Shown here piece by piece: positions 15,858 through 24,572 of a DNA stretch of 64,000 nt. The first letter of the stretch is position 1; the number at the start of each line of letters is the position of its first letter. The notes beneath the pieces are model-generated. The model had not been told where the DNA came from, did not search any database, and was given only the letters and a program-made list of their open reading frames with translations. This DNA comes from Ferribacterium limneticum. GTDB lineage: Bacteria; Pseudomonadota; Gammaproteobacteria; Burkholderiales; Rhodocyclaceae. Where the stretch lies: positions 2,726,001-2,790,000 of the forward strand of contig NZ_CP075190.1 of NCBI RefSeq assembly GCF_020510585.1, read 5' to 3'. The position numbers and the translations under genes are program-made.

Positions 15858-18491
15858 ATGGACGATGCGCTGTTCGAAGGCCTTCTGGAAGCGGCACCTG
15901 ATGGAATCATCATCGTCGATGCCGATGGGCGCATCATGATCGCGAACGCGCAAATCGAAACACTGTTCGGCTATACCCGGCAAGAACTGATCGGACAACT
16001 GGTCGACCTCCTGGTTCCCGAGGCGCTGCGCGCCGGACACCCGACGCATCGCCAAGACTTCCACCGCCAGCCCCGCACGCGCCGGATGGGGATTACTCGC
16101 GGCCTCCACGCACGGCGCAAGGACGGTTCGGAGTTTGCCGCCGACATCAGTCTCTCCGCTCACGCAACCCCGCAGGGCGTCCTCGTGACCGCAGTCGTTC
16201 GCGACATCTCCGACATCATCCAGACCGAGAAGGAATTGCGGCGCATCAATCGGATGCTGCGGGTTCTCTCGCTGTGCAACGAGACCTTGGTGCACGCGCA
16301 CGACGAGACCGAGCTGTTGGAAGCTATCTGTCGACATCTCGTGGACGTGGGCGGTTATCGCCTTGCCTGGGTGGGCTTCGCGCTTCACGACGACAAGCGG
16401 ACGGTGCAACCGGTCGCGCAGGCCGGTACCGGCGAGGGCTTGGTCGATCAAACTCGTTTTACCTGGGGCGACGATGCGTTGGGACACGGGCCGGTCGGTG
16501 ACGCTATCCGCCAGGGCCAGCCGTCGGTGGCGCATCATTTGGCCGAGCACCCCGATTTCCAAACCTGCCGGGCAACGTTGGCGACCCATGGCATCTCGAC
16601 GATCCTGGCCCTGCCGCTGCACAACAAGGGGATTAGCTTTGGCGTGCTCAACCTCTATGCGGCAGACCCCGATGCCTTCGACGCGGAAGAAATAAAACTC
16701 CTCCAGGAGCTCTCGAGCGATCTGGGATACGGCATCCGCAGCCTGCGCGAGACCGAAGCGCGCGAGCGCTTCGAGCGCGAACTGGAATTCCGGGACAACT
16801 TCGACACCCTGACCGGACTGCCCAATGCCAAGCTGTGCCTTGAGCGGCTGCGTCAGGCGATCGTCGACGCCGGACGCAGTGGTCGGATGGCTGCGGTCCT
16901 GGTCGTGAACCTGGATCGCTTCAAGCTCGTCAAGGAAAGCCTCGGTCACCTCGCCAGCCGCGAGCTCCTCAAATGCGTCGGGCAGCAGTTGTCTATCTGC
17001 CTGCGCGATGGCGATACGGTCGCCCGGCTGTCCGGCGACGAATTCACCGTGGTGATGTGCGAAGTGGGCAAGATCGAGGATGTCGAGCAGGTCGCCGGCC
17101 GCTTGCTCGACGCGGTGGCGCAGCCGCTGCTGCTCAGCGGGCACACCCTGCGCATGACCGCCAGCGTCGGCATCAGCCTCTATCCGACGGACGCCGCGAC
17201 CGCGGAAACGCTGCTCGGCCACGCCGAAGCCGCCAGCTACAGTACCCAAGCGCTCGACAGCAACACCTATCGCTTCTATGACCCGGAAATGAACGCCCAC
17301 TTATCCGCCCGGCTTGATATGGAAAACGATCTGCGGCGCGCTATCGAGCACGGCGAACTGGTGCTGCATTTCCAGCCCAAGGTCAATCTGGCGCGCGGCC
17401 AGATGGAAGGGGCGGAGGCGTTGGTGCGCTGGCAACATCCCAGCAAGGGCTTGGTGCCACCGGTCGAATTCATCCCGCTGGCGGAAGAAAGCGGGCTTAT
17501 CCTTCCCTTGGGGGAGTGGGTGATCGACCAAACCTGCCGTCAGATTCGCATCTGGCTCGATGCCGGGCTGGCCGTGCCGGTCATCGCAGTCAATCTGTCG
17601 CCGCGGCAGTTCCGCCAGGAGCATCTGGCGCGGACCATCGTCCGCGCGCTCAATGCGTACGAACTGGAAGCCAAGTACCTTGAGTTCGAGATCACCGAGA
17701 GCGCCGCCATGCATGATCTGGAGGCGACGCTTGCGATCCTGCGCGAGCTCAAGGGGCTTGGCCTCAAGCTGTCGCTCGACGACTTCGGCACCGGTTACTC
17801 GAGTCTGGCGTATCTAAAGCGCTTCCCGATCGATCACCTCAAGATCGATCGTGCCTTCGTGCGCGACCTGATCAGCGATCCCGACGATGCGGCGATCTGC
17901 CTCGCGATCATCAACCTGGCCCACAGCCTCAAGCTGATCGTCATCGCCGAAGGCGTCGAAAGCGAGGCCCAAATGAACTATCTGCGGCGCCACGGCTGTG
18001 ACGATATCCAAGGCTATTTTTTCAGCCGCCCGGTACCGGCGGTGGAATTTGCGCAGCTCCTGGGCGAGTGGATGCCCTTGCCCGCCGACGTGCCAGAAGA
18101 CGAGCGGCCGACGCTCCTGATCGTGGACGACGAGGTCGGCATGATCAGTGCCCTGCAGCGTCTGCTGCGCCGCGAGGGCTATCGGATTCTGACCGCCGGC
18201 AGCGCGCAGAAGGGGTTCGAGTTGCTGGCCACCCACGACGTGCATGTAATCCTCTCCGACCAACGGATGCCCCAGATGAGCGGGACCGAATTCCTCTCCC
18301 GGGTCCGGGAACTCTATCCGGACACCATCCGCATCGTACTTTCCGGCTACACCGACCTCGACACCGTCACCGGGGCAGTTAACCGCGGCGCAATCTACAA
18401 GTTCTTGACCAAACCGTGGGACGACGACCAATTGCGCGACCAACTGCGCGAGGCGTTTCGGCACCAGGGCGGGGCGAGCCGTCGGAACTGA
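15858..18491 (+). CDS. PAS-GAF-GGDEF-EAL protein with a C-terminal receiver domain
   Basis: 877 residues, cytoplasmic (no TM). PAS occupies about 1-120, GAF about 140-290, GGDEF about 310-470, EAL about 480-735 and a receiver domain about 750-870. The cyclase signature is SGDEF, so synthesis is possible. The EAL domain retains EALVRW, EITES, DDFGTGYS, KIDRAF and AEGVES, so hydrolysis is possible too. The receiver has DDE near its start, phospho-acceptor Asp in ILSDQRMP and Lys in LTKPW. It most resembles receivers of HD-GYP regulators. A receiver at the C-terminus is the reverse of the usual order, suggesting phosphorylation-controlled EAL output. It stands alone; the cognate kinase is unknown. 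Confidence 0.9.
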   Translation: MDDALFEGLLEAAPDGIIIVDADGRIMIANAQIETLFGYTRQELIGQLVDLLVPEALRAGHPTHRQDFHRQPRTRRMGITRGLHARRKDGSEFAADISLSAHATPQGVLVTAVVRDISDIIQTEKELRRINRMLRVLSLCNETLVHAHDETELLEAICRHLVDVGGYRLAWVGFALHDDKRTVQPVAQAGTGEGLVDQTRFTWGDDALGHGPVGDAIRQGQPSVAHHLAEHPDFQTCRATLATHGISTILALPLHNKGISFGVLNLYAADPDAFDAEEIKLLQELSSDLGYGIRSLRETEARERFERELEFRDNFDTLTGLPNAKLCLERLRQAIVDAGRSGRMAAVLVVNLDRFKLVKESLGHLASRELLKCVGQQLSICLRDGDTVARLSGDEFTVVMCEVGKIEDVEQVAGRLLDAVAQPLLLSGHTLRMTASVGISLYPTDAATAETLLGHAEAASYSTQALDSNTYRFYDPEMNAHLSARLDMENDLRRAIEHGELVLHFQPKVNLARGQMEGAEALVRWQHPSKGLVPPVEFIPLAEESGLILPLGEWVIDQTCRQIRIWLDAGLAVPVIAVNLSPRQFRQEHLARTIVRALNAYELEAKYLEFEITESAAMHDLEATLAILRELKGLGLKLSLDDFGTGYSSLAYLKRFPIDHLKIDRAFVRDLISDPDDAAICLAIINLAHSLKLIVIAEGVESEAQMNYLRRHGCDDIQGYFFSRPVPAVEFAQLLGEWMPLPADVPEDERPTLLIVDDEVGMISALQRLLRREGYRILTAGSAQKGFELLATHDVHVILSDQRMPQMSGTEFLSRVRELYPDTIRIVLSGYTDLDTVTGAVNRGAIYKFLTKPWDDDQLRDQLREAFRHQGGASRRN

Positions 18492-18705
18492 GGCACATCA
18501 TCGTAGTTTCAACGTTGAGGTGTAATGGCAGATATATGCCCTAACGCAACTACGGGTGGAGCTATCAACTCACGCAGCCCTTGCCAACCTCTGTGCTTTA
18601 CGTCATCGCTTTCCCGCTTGGCAACTCGCCGTGACGGCCGATACCATTTAACTTAAACCAACCGGCCTCCATGAAAACCGGGGCGATTCATTCTTCTCTG
18701 CAGTA

Positions 18706-18799
18706 GATGAACAGAGTAACGAGGTACATTGCTCGTTTTACGATCAATTATTTTCACGTTAGTAATTTATGCCGCGCAAAATAATTGCTCGTAATCGCC
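18706..18799 (+). repeat. AT-rich palindromic repeat, copy A
   Basis: A 94-bp segment alignable to the reverse complement of 36721-36813 (roughly three quarters identical). Its core is an inverted repeat: arms 18740-18754 and 18778-18792 match at 14 of 15 positions around a 23-bp centre. The AT-rich sequence contrasts with the GC-rich surroundings. Confidence 0.7.
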
Positions 18800-19260
18800 G
18801 AGGTGGCTACCCCGCCGCCAGGCGCTAAGGAGTTACGCGGAAAAACAGTCGGCTGCGATGATTGATGCTGGCTGGTTGCTGGTCTTGGGTACGTCAGCGG
18901 CCATAGCCGGCTGCTTCCGCCGACTTTCTGCCAGTTGTCATAGGAATGAGGCCGTTGTTCGGCCAGAACGGTCATCGGGGATCTTCCCCAATTTGGTCCG
19001 TAATGCACCGCTTATCGGCCATTGAGCTCCGACTCATGTTGAACAGCGGCCTCCTTCCTTTTTCGCGACCTCATGCGCCGGGCCCTATCCTGCTTTTCGT
19101 AGCATTAACGACCCAAGGGCCGGCGACAAAGTACAGCGGCGATGCGCGACTACCAGCCTCTGACACCGCCTTGGCCAGTACTAACCACGGAATCAGTTCA
19201 CGGAACCAACATGTATTGAACACGTCCGGCCGCGTAAAAGCTCGGCTGAACCCTCTTGGA
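18800..19260. other. Intergenic with decayed repeats
   Basis: No gene is supported between the receiver-containing protein and the WYL regulator. The stretch contains repeat-like words shared with 25290-25440 (GCCGACT...ATGAGGCCG...CGGCC) and a CGGCCATTgag unit near 19017. Small ORFs on both strands here have no recognisable features. Confidence 0.4.
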
Positions 19261-19276
19261 GTTTGACAAAATATAC

Positions 19277-19308
19277 GTCGTGTTTTACGATTAAACTGAT
19301 TTCACGAC
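19277..19308. promoter_or_regulatory. Candidate operator upstream of the WYL regulator
   Basis: GTCGTG (19277-19282) and CACGAC (19303-19308) form a dyad about 27-58 bp before the regulator's ATG. Its left part, GTTTTACGAT, repeats the start of the AT-rich element at 18735. Position and symmetry suit autoregulation by the WYL protein; this is inference. Confidence 0.4.
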
Positions 19309-19334
19309 CAATCATATTTTAAGCCGAATAACCA

Positions 19335-20243
19335 ATGAGCGAATTGACGCTTGCCGATGACGATGTAGGGGGCAATTCCGATGATCGGCAGCCCCGCCAC
19401 GGCCGCTGGGGGCTAGATCGGCGTCTGGAGTTCATAGAATTTCGCCTGCTCTGGGAAGGCAAAATCAATCGCGGCGAATTGGCAGACTTCTTTGGCGTGT
19501 CCATCCAGCAAGCTTCTCTGGATTTCGCCAAGTACATGGTTCTGGCCGAGCGCAACATGGAATACGACCGGAGCGAGAAGGTGTATCGCGCCACCCAAGA
19601 ATTCACCCCCCGATTCCTCGCACCAAATACACAGACGTTCCTTAATCAGCTGGCCAACTTAACCACCGGCACTCTCTCTCCGGCCATGGGCTTCATCGGT
19701 TCGCGGCCACCATGTGATGTGGTCGCGCTGCCTACACGCCACGTCCGCACCGACGTGCTGCTGGCAGTTCTTTGGGCCATTCGGGATGGTGCTGAGATCG
19801 AGGTGACCTACCAGTCCATGCGCCGGCCATCGGCAACCAGACGCTGGATCACTCCTCATTCACTCGCTTTTGACGGCGCTAGATGGCATGCGCGCGCCTG
19901 GTGTCACGATGCCAATGCGTTTCGTGACTTCGTGCTCACTCGAATTCAGGAAATTCATGCACGTCGGAAGAGCGATGTCAACTCATTGGCGGATTCTGAC
20001 TGGCATACGCAAGTGGTGGTAATCATAGAGCCGAAGCCCGACCTTACCCTCGCTCAGCGGGATTCGGTCATCACCGATTACGGAATGCAGAACGGTAAAC
20101 TCTTCCGGACACTCCGCCGAGCCCTTGTTCAATATTTTGTTCGACATCTGCGGATCGACGGCCCCGAACCGACCGGGCAACCAATCATCTGGGCGAATCG
20201 CGACGAACTGAAGGACTTAGTGGACTTACGCAGGTTGTATTAG
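19335..20243 (+). CDS. WYL-domain transcriptional regulator, CapW/BrxR type
   Basis: 302 residues. A winged helix-turn-helix lies at about 25-95 (RRLEFIEFRLLWEG, then RGELADFFGVSIQQASLDF). The WYL domain at about 135-210 includes HSLAFDGARWHARAWC followed by FRDFVLTRI, and a C-terminal WCX-like extension follows. This architecture matches CapW and BrxR, dimeric repressors that sit at the 5' end of CBASS, BREX and other phage-defence loci and are thought to derepress on infection. It lies 53 bp before the ubiquitin-like operon in the same direction, so control of that operon is likely. The upstream dyad 19277-19308 is a plausible operator. Confidence 0.85.
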   Translation: MSELTLADDDVGGNSDDRQPRHGRWGLDRRLEFIEFRLLWEGKINRGELADFFGVSIQQASLDFAKYMVLAERNMEYDRSEKVYRATQEFTPRFLAPNTQTFLNQLANLTTGTLSPAMGFIGSRPPCDVVALPTRHVRTDVLLAVLWAIRDGAEIEVTYQSMRRPSATRRWITPHSLAFDGARWHARAWCHDANAFRDFVLTRIQEIHARRKSDVNSLADSDWHTQVVVIIEPKPDLTLAQRDSVITDYGMQNGKLFRTLRRALVQYFVRHLRIDGPEPTGQPIIWANRDELKDLVDLRRLY

Positions 20244-20296
20244 GCAATAAGTGGCTCTCTTGATTAACATCGTTGCATATTACGGAGGTAACTGAA

Positions 20297-20572
20297 ATGA
20301 CCGACGGCAAAGAAGGTAAAGAAGGTAAAGAAGGTAAAGACAAGGTGAAACTCAATCATTTCTTCGTCGATGCCAAGAAGTATGAAACTGCTCAAACGGC
20401 GCTTACGGGAGCGGAAATCAAGGCTATCGCAGGAGTCGCGGCGAACTACCAGCTCTTCCTCGAAGAACAAGGAGATGATCCGGACAAAGCCATCGGCGAT
20501 GGCGAGGCGGTGAACCTTGCCGAGCGGGTGAAGCACTTCTTCGCTGTTCCGCCAGCGACCTTTGGTGCGTAA
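20297..20572 (+). CDS. Ubiquitin-like modifier (multiubiquitin family), single-domain form
   Basis: 91 residues from the ATG at 20297, with GGAGG eight bases upstream. The N-terminus is a low-complexity GKE repeat encoded by a near-perfect 9-bp DNA repeat. The remainder is one beta-grasp domain (KLNHFFVDAKKYETAQ, helix, then ERVKHFFAVPPATFGA). The strand-helix pattern and PPATFG ending are those of the bacterial multiubiquitin family. The chain ends Phe-Gly-Ala, so a JAB peptidase removing Ala would expose a C-terminal Gly for E1 activation. It is adjacent to the E2 gene with no gap. It is presumably the protein conjugated by this system; targets are unknown. Confidence 0.8.
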   Translation: MTDGKEGKEGKEGKDKVKLNHFFVDAKKYETAQTALTGAEIKAIAGVAANYQLFLEEQGDDPDKAIGDGEAVNLAERVKHFFAVPPATFGA

Positions 20573-20971
20573 ATGATTGACGAACAGTTTGCCCAAATCC
20601 AGGGCTACCTCCGGGACGAAAAAGGGCTCGATGCAAGCATCGAGCGCCTGAGCACCGGCGGCCATCTTGTCACCATCAAGGATGTACCCGTCAGAGGTGG
20701 TTGGGATCGTGAGAAGGTCGGCGTCATGTTCGTCGCACCACCCGGTTACCCGGCCGCAAAACCGGACTGTTTTTGGGTGACACCAAACCTACGGCTTGCC
20801 AACGGCGCACCTCCGCAAAGTGCCAACGACGGCACTCCCATACCGGGTGATCCGTCGCCCGGCCGACCGCTCACATGGTTCTCCTGGCATCTGCAAAGTT
20901 GGGACCCCAACCTCGACAAGCTGATGACGTTCTATAGCGCCATAATGCAGCGCCTAATCCCAGCGCGATGA
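20573..20971 (+). CDS. E2-like conjugation protein (prokaryotic E2 family E)
   Basis: 132 residues with the E2 fold pattern: VPVRGGWDREKVGVMFVAPP, then YPAAKPDCFWVTPNLRLANG, then PLTWFSWHLQSWDPNLDKL. It matches the Prok-E2_E group that sits beside multiubiquitin and JAB-E1 genes. It would accept the modifier from E1 and pass it to a target. The only Cys is residue 66, in PDCFWV. That lies before the position of the classical E2 catalytic Cys, so the thioester site is unclear. The start follows the modifier's stop directly, and its stop overlaps the E1 start by 4 bp. Confidence 0.8.
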   Translation: MIDEQFAQIQGYLRDEKGLDASIERLSTGGHLVTIKDVPVRGGWDREKVGVMFVAPPGYPAAKPDCFWVTPNLRLANGAPPQSANDGTPIPGDPSPGRPLTWFSWHLQSWDPNLDKLMTFYSAIMQRLIPAR

Positions 20972-22305
20972 TTCAGATCGGCATCTCCAGGGCTCACGCA
21001 GAGGAAGTCGCCCGCGCTGTTCTTGGGGGCGACGTCGAGCGTTGCGCAGTGCTTTATGCTTCTCGGGCATTACCAGAGAGCGGTGGCTTGCGCCTCGTTG
21101 TCAAGGAAGTCGAGGTCCCCGAGCCGGATAGTTACTCGCAGCAGAGCAAATTTGCGAGCGAACTCAATCCGGCGTTGGTTGCAAAGATTAGCAAGAGAGC
21201 AAAGTTGCGCGGTGAGTCGATCGTGTTCGTCCACTCGCACCCTGGGGACGAACGACCGCAATTTTCACGAGTCGACAACATGGGCGAGCGCCGCTTGGCG
21301 GAGTTTTTGGCGACGAGGACGCCTGATATTCCGCATGCTTCGATAGTAATTAGCGCGGGAGGATGGCGTGCGCGCAAGCTCGGCACATCCATTCCCGTGA
21401 AGGTCGTTTCGATTGGGGAGCAACGCCGAGTACTCTTCGATCCCGACGATTGCGGCGGTTCGATTACCACTGCCCTATTCGACCGCCAGGTAAGGGCGTT
21501 TGGCGAGGCCGGACAGCGTGTCATTAGCTCACTTACGGTTGCAATCGTCGGCTTGGGTGGCACAGGATCGGTGGCCGCCGAACAGCTTGCTCACTTGGGA
21601 GTGCGCCGATTCATCCTCATCGATCCCGACGCTATAGAGCAAACCAACCTGAATCGCGTCGTAGGCGCGTGCCATGCCGACATTGATCGTCCGAAAGTTG
21701 ATGTCGCAGCGGAGCATATTTGCTCGATAGCCCCGGACATCGAGATAACGCGAGTTCAAGGCGATGTGACCCGCACTCATACCGCGAGAGCGTTACTGCC
21801 GGCCGACTTTATTTTTTCTTGTACAGATTCTCATGGCAGCCGTGCTGTCATTCAGCAGGTCGCCTATCAGTACCTAATCCCATGCATTGATGTCGGTTCG
21901 GTGCTCACTGCTACCGCGGGCCAGGTAACGGGTATACACGGACGTGTCCAGGCACTGGCTCCGGGACTGCCGTGTTTCACCTGTAGCGGGCTCATTGACG
22001 CGGAACAGGTTCGGCGAGACATGATGAATGACGACGAGCGGCGTCTCGATCCGTATATTCAGGGAGGGCGCGAACCCGCGCCGGCAGTCATCTCCATCAA
22101 TGCCACCATTACCTCCTTGGCTGTAACCATGTTTATGGCGATCACAGTCGGTGTTCCCAGTGACGGGCGCTATATCCTCTACAACGCGAAGGGGCCATCG
22201 CTTAGATCGGTAAGGGCCACTCAGAATCCAGCATGCTACATCTGTTCGCCTCGCGGGGTGCTTGCCCGAGGTGATTCTCAGTCGTTGTTCACCAGGGACG
22301 AATAA
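20968..22305 (+). CDS. JAB peptidase-E1 (ThiF) fusion
   Basis: 445 residues. Residues 1 to about 150 are a JAB/MPN metalloprotease with VHSHPGDERPQFSRVD (H-x-H...S-x2-D, near residues 88-101). This zinc-dependent fold trims or removes ubiquitin-like proteins. Residues about 170-440 are an E1-type adenylyltransferase: GLGGTGSVAAEQLAHLG (about 194-210), then LIDPDAIEQTNLNR, and zinc-type cysteines at CFTC (about 336) and CYIC (about 422). E1 adenylates the modifier C-terminus using ATP. Fusion of the two activities is typical of the multiubiquitin/E2-E operons. It overlaps the E2 gene by 4 bp and is 1 bp from the kinase gene. Confidence 0.9.
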   Translation: MIQIGISRAHAEEVARAVLGGDVERCAVLYASRALPESGGLRLVVKEVEVPEPDSYSQQSKFASELNPALVAKISKRAKLRGESIVFVHSHPGDERPQFSRVDNMGERRLAEFLATRTPDIPHASIVISAGGWRARKLGTSIPVKVVSIGEQRRVLFDPDDCGGSITTALFDRQVRAFGEAGQRVISSLTVAIVGLGGTGSVAAEQLAHLGVRRFILIDPDAIEQTNLNRVVGACHADIDRPKVDVAAEHICSIAPDIEITRVQGDVTRTHTARALLPADFIFSCTDSHGSRAVIQQVAYQYLIPCIDVGSVLTATAGQVTGIHGRVQALAPGLPCFTCSGLIDAEQVRRDMMNDDERRLDPYIQGGREPAPAVISINATITSLAVTMFMAITVGVPSDGRYILYNAKGPSLRSVRATQNPACYICSPRGVLARGDSQSLFTRDE

Positions 22306-22306
22306 C

Positions 22307-23992
22307 GTGGCTATTCGAGAATTCTCACCCGAAGGTGTACATCGCCTGAAAGTTGCGTTCTTCAACGAATTGCCGGAAGAGTCAATCGAGTCCCGATTCA
22401 AGGAGCGGGGCTTTGTATGCATAAAGTGCACCGAATCCGAACTCACCGATCCAAGCTTTGTCTCATTTCTTGATGCCGTCGTATTCTCCCAACGTCCGGA
22501 AAAGCGGACCGGCTTGAACAAGGTACTGGAGACGGTGCCGCTGCTCCTGAACAATGACGTCCGCGTCTACATCCGCATGGCATCGGACCCTGAAAGGACT
22601 TCTGGTGCTCGCGACAAGGTTGTCGATACCTTGCTGCGCTTGCAGCTTCCGATGGCAAATATCACGCCCGAAGAATGGAGTCGGATCCCGGACCAAAGAC
22701 GCGAGCGTGAGAAGGCATTCCTCGCTCCTTATGTCTACCTCGTCGATGCATCCGCCGACTGGAGCAAGATTACTCACGTCATTTGCGACCGACCGGCTGG
22801 AGGCACGCCCAATACGGCAATAAAGATCAATGGATCGGACTACCTAGCGAACGGCGACCTGGCGATTCACCGAGAGCGCCTCCTGCTCATCCAACGAGCC
22901 TTCCATGATTGCGACGAATTGCACGTCGAACCTATGATCGACGGGTTGTCAGGGGCACCCGTATTTAAGGTGTACGCGAAGCTACAACACGCACAAGGAG
23001 CCCTGCCGAGCAACTGGCCGTACCTGTACTTCGTCAAGTTGGGCCCGCGCAAGACGATAGCGGATGAGTATGACAAATATGTTGGAAGGGCGATCCATCA
23101 CGTACCGTTCCACCTCGGCCCAAGGCTGCGTCTGGGACGATGCAATCTCGGGACGTCGCAGGGTATTTTGGTTGGGGATTTTGTCGAAGGTGCGGAGTCC
23201 ATCCGCGATTGTGCGTCCGCTGGACGTGCAGGACATGCGATTGCAAACTTGTTCGATAAGACGCTAGGGCCTTGGCGGAAGCAGGCACACCACACGAAAC
23301 GCTCCCTCAAAGAGTACCTTGGGAAGAAATGGCTGACGAAAGACGGACAGGAGATTGCGCTTCCGCCTAAACGTGCGGAAATAGTTAGGCAACTTGGCGG
23401 CATTCCTGACGTCGCGCCCCTACGGAAGGTATTTGAGCAGATCGGCGACCACGCCGGAGCCATCTGCGGCCCCGCTCACGGAGACTTGCATGCGGCGAAT
23501 GTTCTCGTCCGCAATGGCGACGCCATCATTATCGACTTCGAGAAGATGGAGGATGAGTTTCCGATGCTCTACGACCCAGCGTCCCTGGAATCCGGGTTGG
23601 TCATGGATGGATTCGTGCGTGATAAACGAGCCAAAAACGCACCGGAAGAGTTATTGGAATTGATCCGTCCGCTGTATACAGGAAACGCGCTAATCGCACT
23701 CACCGTCCCGTATCACGCGGCGAATCCTGCCTCCTGGCTTTTTGATTGCGCCGCCCAGATTCGGACTCTGTCTCGGCATGCGGAGAGTACCGCTGGACAA
23801 TATGCCCTTGTGCTTGCACTGTGCCTCATTCGAAAGGGCTGCAATCCGGATCCTTTCGAACCGATTAACGAAAACCTTCGTGCAATATCCTTTGTCCTAG
23901 GGCAAAGCATTCTGCTGGACCTCGCCTCCATGCTCACTGTGCAAGCGCGTACTGTTTGCCGAAATGAGACTTGTAGCGAGCGCATTGCCTAA
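22307..23992 (+). CDS. APH-like protein kinase of the ubiquitin-like operon
   Basis: 561 residues from a GTG at 22307, 1 bp after the E1 stop and preceded by AGGGACG; an upstream ATG inside the E1 gene gives 15 extra residues and is less likely. The N-terminal about 150 residues show a strand-helix alternation like a receiver or flavodoxin fold. From about 230 is a phosphotransferase fold: YFVKLG supplies the ATP Lys (about 243), GPAHGDLHAANVLV is the catalytic loop (about 390) and IIIDFEKMEDEF holds the metal Asp (about 408). It resembles kinase-like domains seen in predicted conflict systems (TCAD9-like) more than drug kinases. Role and substrate are unknown; location suggests regulation of conjugation or an effector. 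Confidence 0.7.
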   Translation: MAIREFSPEGVHRLKVAFFNELPEESIESRFKERGFVCIKCTESELTDPSFVSFLDAVVFSQRPEKRTGLNKVLETVPLLLNNDVRVYIRMASDPERTSGARDKVVDTLLRLQLPMANITPEEWSRIPDQRREREKAFLAPYVYLVDASADWSKITHVICDRPAGGTPNTAIKINGSDYLANGDLAIHRERLLLIQRAFHDCDELHVEPMIDGLSGAPVFKVYAKLQHAQGALPSNWPYLYFVKLGPRKTIADEYDKYVGRAIHHVPFHLGPRLRLGRCNLGTSQGILVGDFVEGAESIRDCASAGRAGHAIANLFDKTLGPWRKQAHHTKRSLKEYLGKKWLTKDGQEIALPPKRAEIVRQLGGIPDVAPLRKVFEQIGDHAGAICGPAHGDLHAANVLVRNGDAIIIDFEKMEDEFPMLYDPASLESGLVMDGFVRDKRAKNAPEELLELIRPLYTGNALIALTVPYHAANPASWLFDCAAQIRTLSRHAESTAGQYALVLALCLIRKGCNPDPFEPINENLRAISFVLGQSILLDLASMLTVQARTVCRNETCSERIA

Positions 23993-24000
23993 TCGACTCA

Positions 24001-24519
24001 ATGCCGAAGCTCAGCCTTAAAGCGACTATTTCGTCCCGAAGTTCCGCTGAAGCGTTCCTGACGGCACCGGGCGACGCAGTCATAGTTGATCGAGACGGGC
24101 TTCGCTGGCTCTTTCTGAGTTGCCCATGTGGTTGCGGAGCCGCCATACCCGTTAACCTTGATCCGCGAGCCGGTCCGGCATGGCGCTTGTATCAAGGAAT
24201 GGGCGGGATAAGTCTTTATCCGTCCGTAGTGCGGCGCACGGATTGTAGGAGCCACTTCATCGTCCATCGAGGCTCCATCCTGATGTTAGGAACCCGCTAC
24301 GATAGCCACGATTTTTACGTAGACAGGAACCTGGCCAGCTTGGAGGAGGAGACGTTCACTCATCTTTCGTGGCTTCACACCAAGAGTACCGAAGAAATAG
24401 CCGATAGCATCGCTGGCAGCATCCCATGGGACATATTGCAATGCTGTCGACGGCTTGTTCGTAGGGGCCTCGCTGTGGAAGGACGAGGTCGTAACAGAGG
24501 ACGATTCAAAAGAGCTTGA
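24001..24519 (+). CDS. DUF6527 putative metal-binding protein, operon copy
   Basis: 172 residues. The diagnostic region is SCPCGCGAAIPVNLD, then SLYPSVVRRTDCRSHFIV: C-x-C-x-C followed by C-x2-H, which I take as a zinc site. The C-terminal part has IPWDILQCCRRLVRRG, a helical tail shared with the neighbour gene. DUF6527 proteins regularly accompany multiubiquitin, E2-E and JAB-E1 genes; their biochemical role is not established as far as I know. It lies 8 bp after the kinase gene, completing a five-gene operon. A ligase or specificity factor is a possible but unproven role. Confidence 0.75.
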   Translation: MPKLSLKATISSRSSAEAFLTAPGDAVIVDRDGLRWLFLSCPCGCGAAIPVNLDPRAGPAWRLYQGMGGISLYPSVVRRTDCRSHFIVHRGSILMLGTRYDSHDFYVDRNLASLEEETFTHLSWLHTKSTEEIADSIAGSIPWDILQCCRRLVRRGLAVEGRGRNRGRFKRA

Positions 24520-24572
24520 AAGTGTGAGCGTGGAAGTTTGTTTCCTGGCGCACCGGTTTGAGCGATTGACCG

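Noticed and set aside
15768-17300. 510-codon minus-strand open frame
   Set aside because: Antisense to the PAS-GAF-GGDEF gene; low-complexity, no motif.
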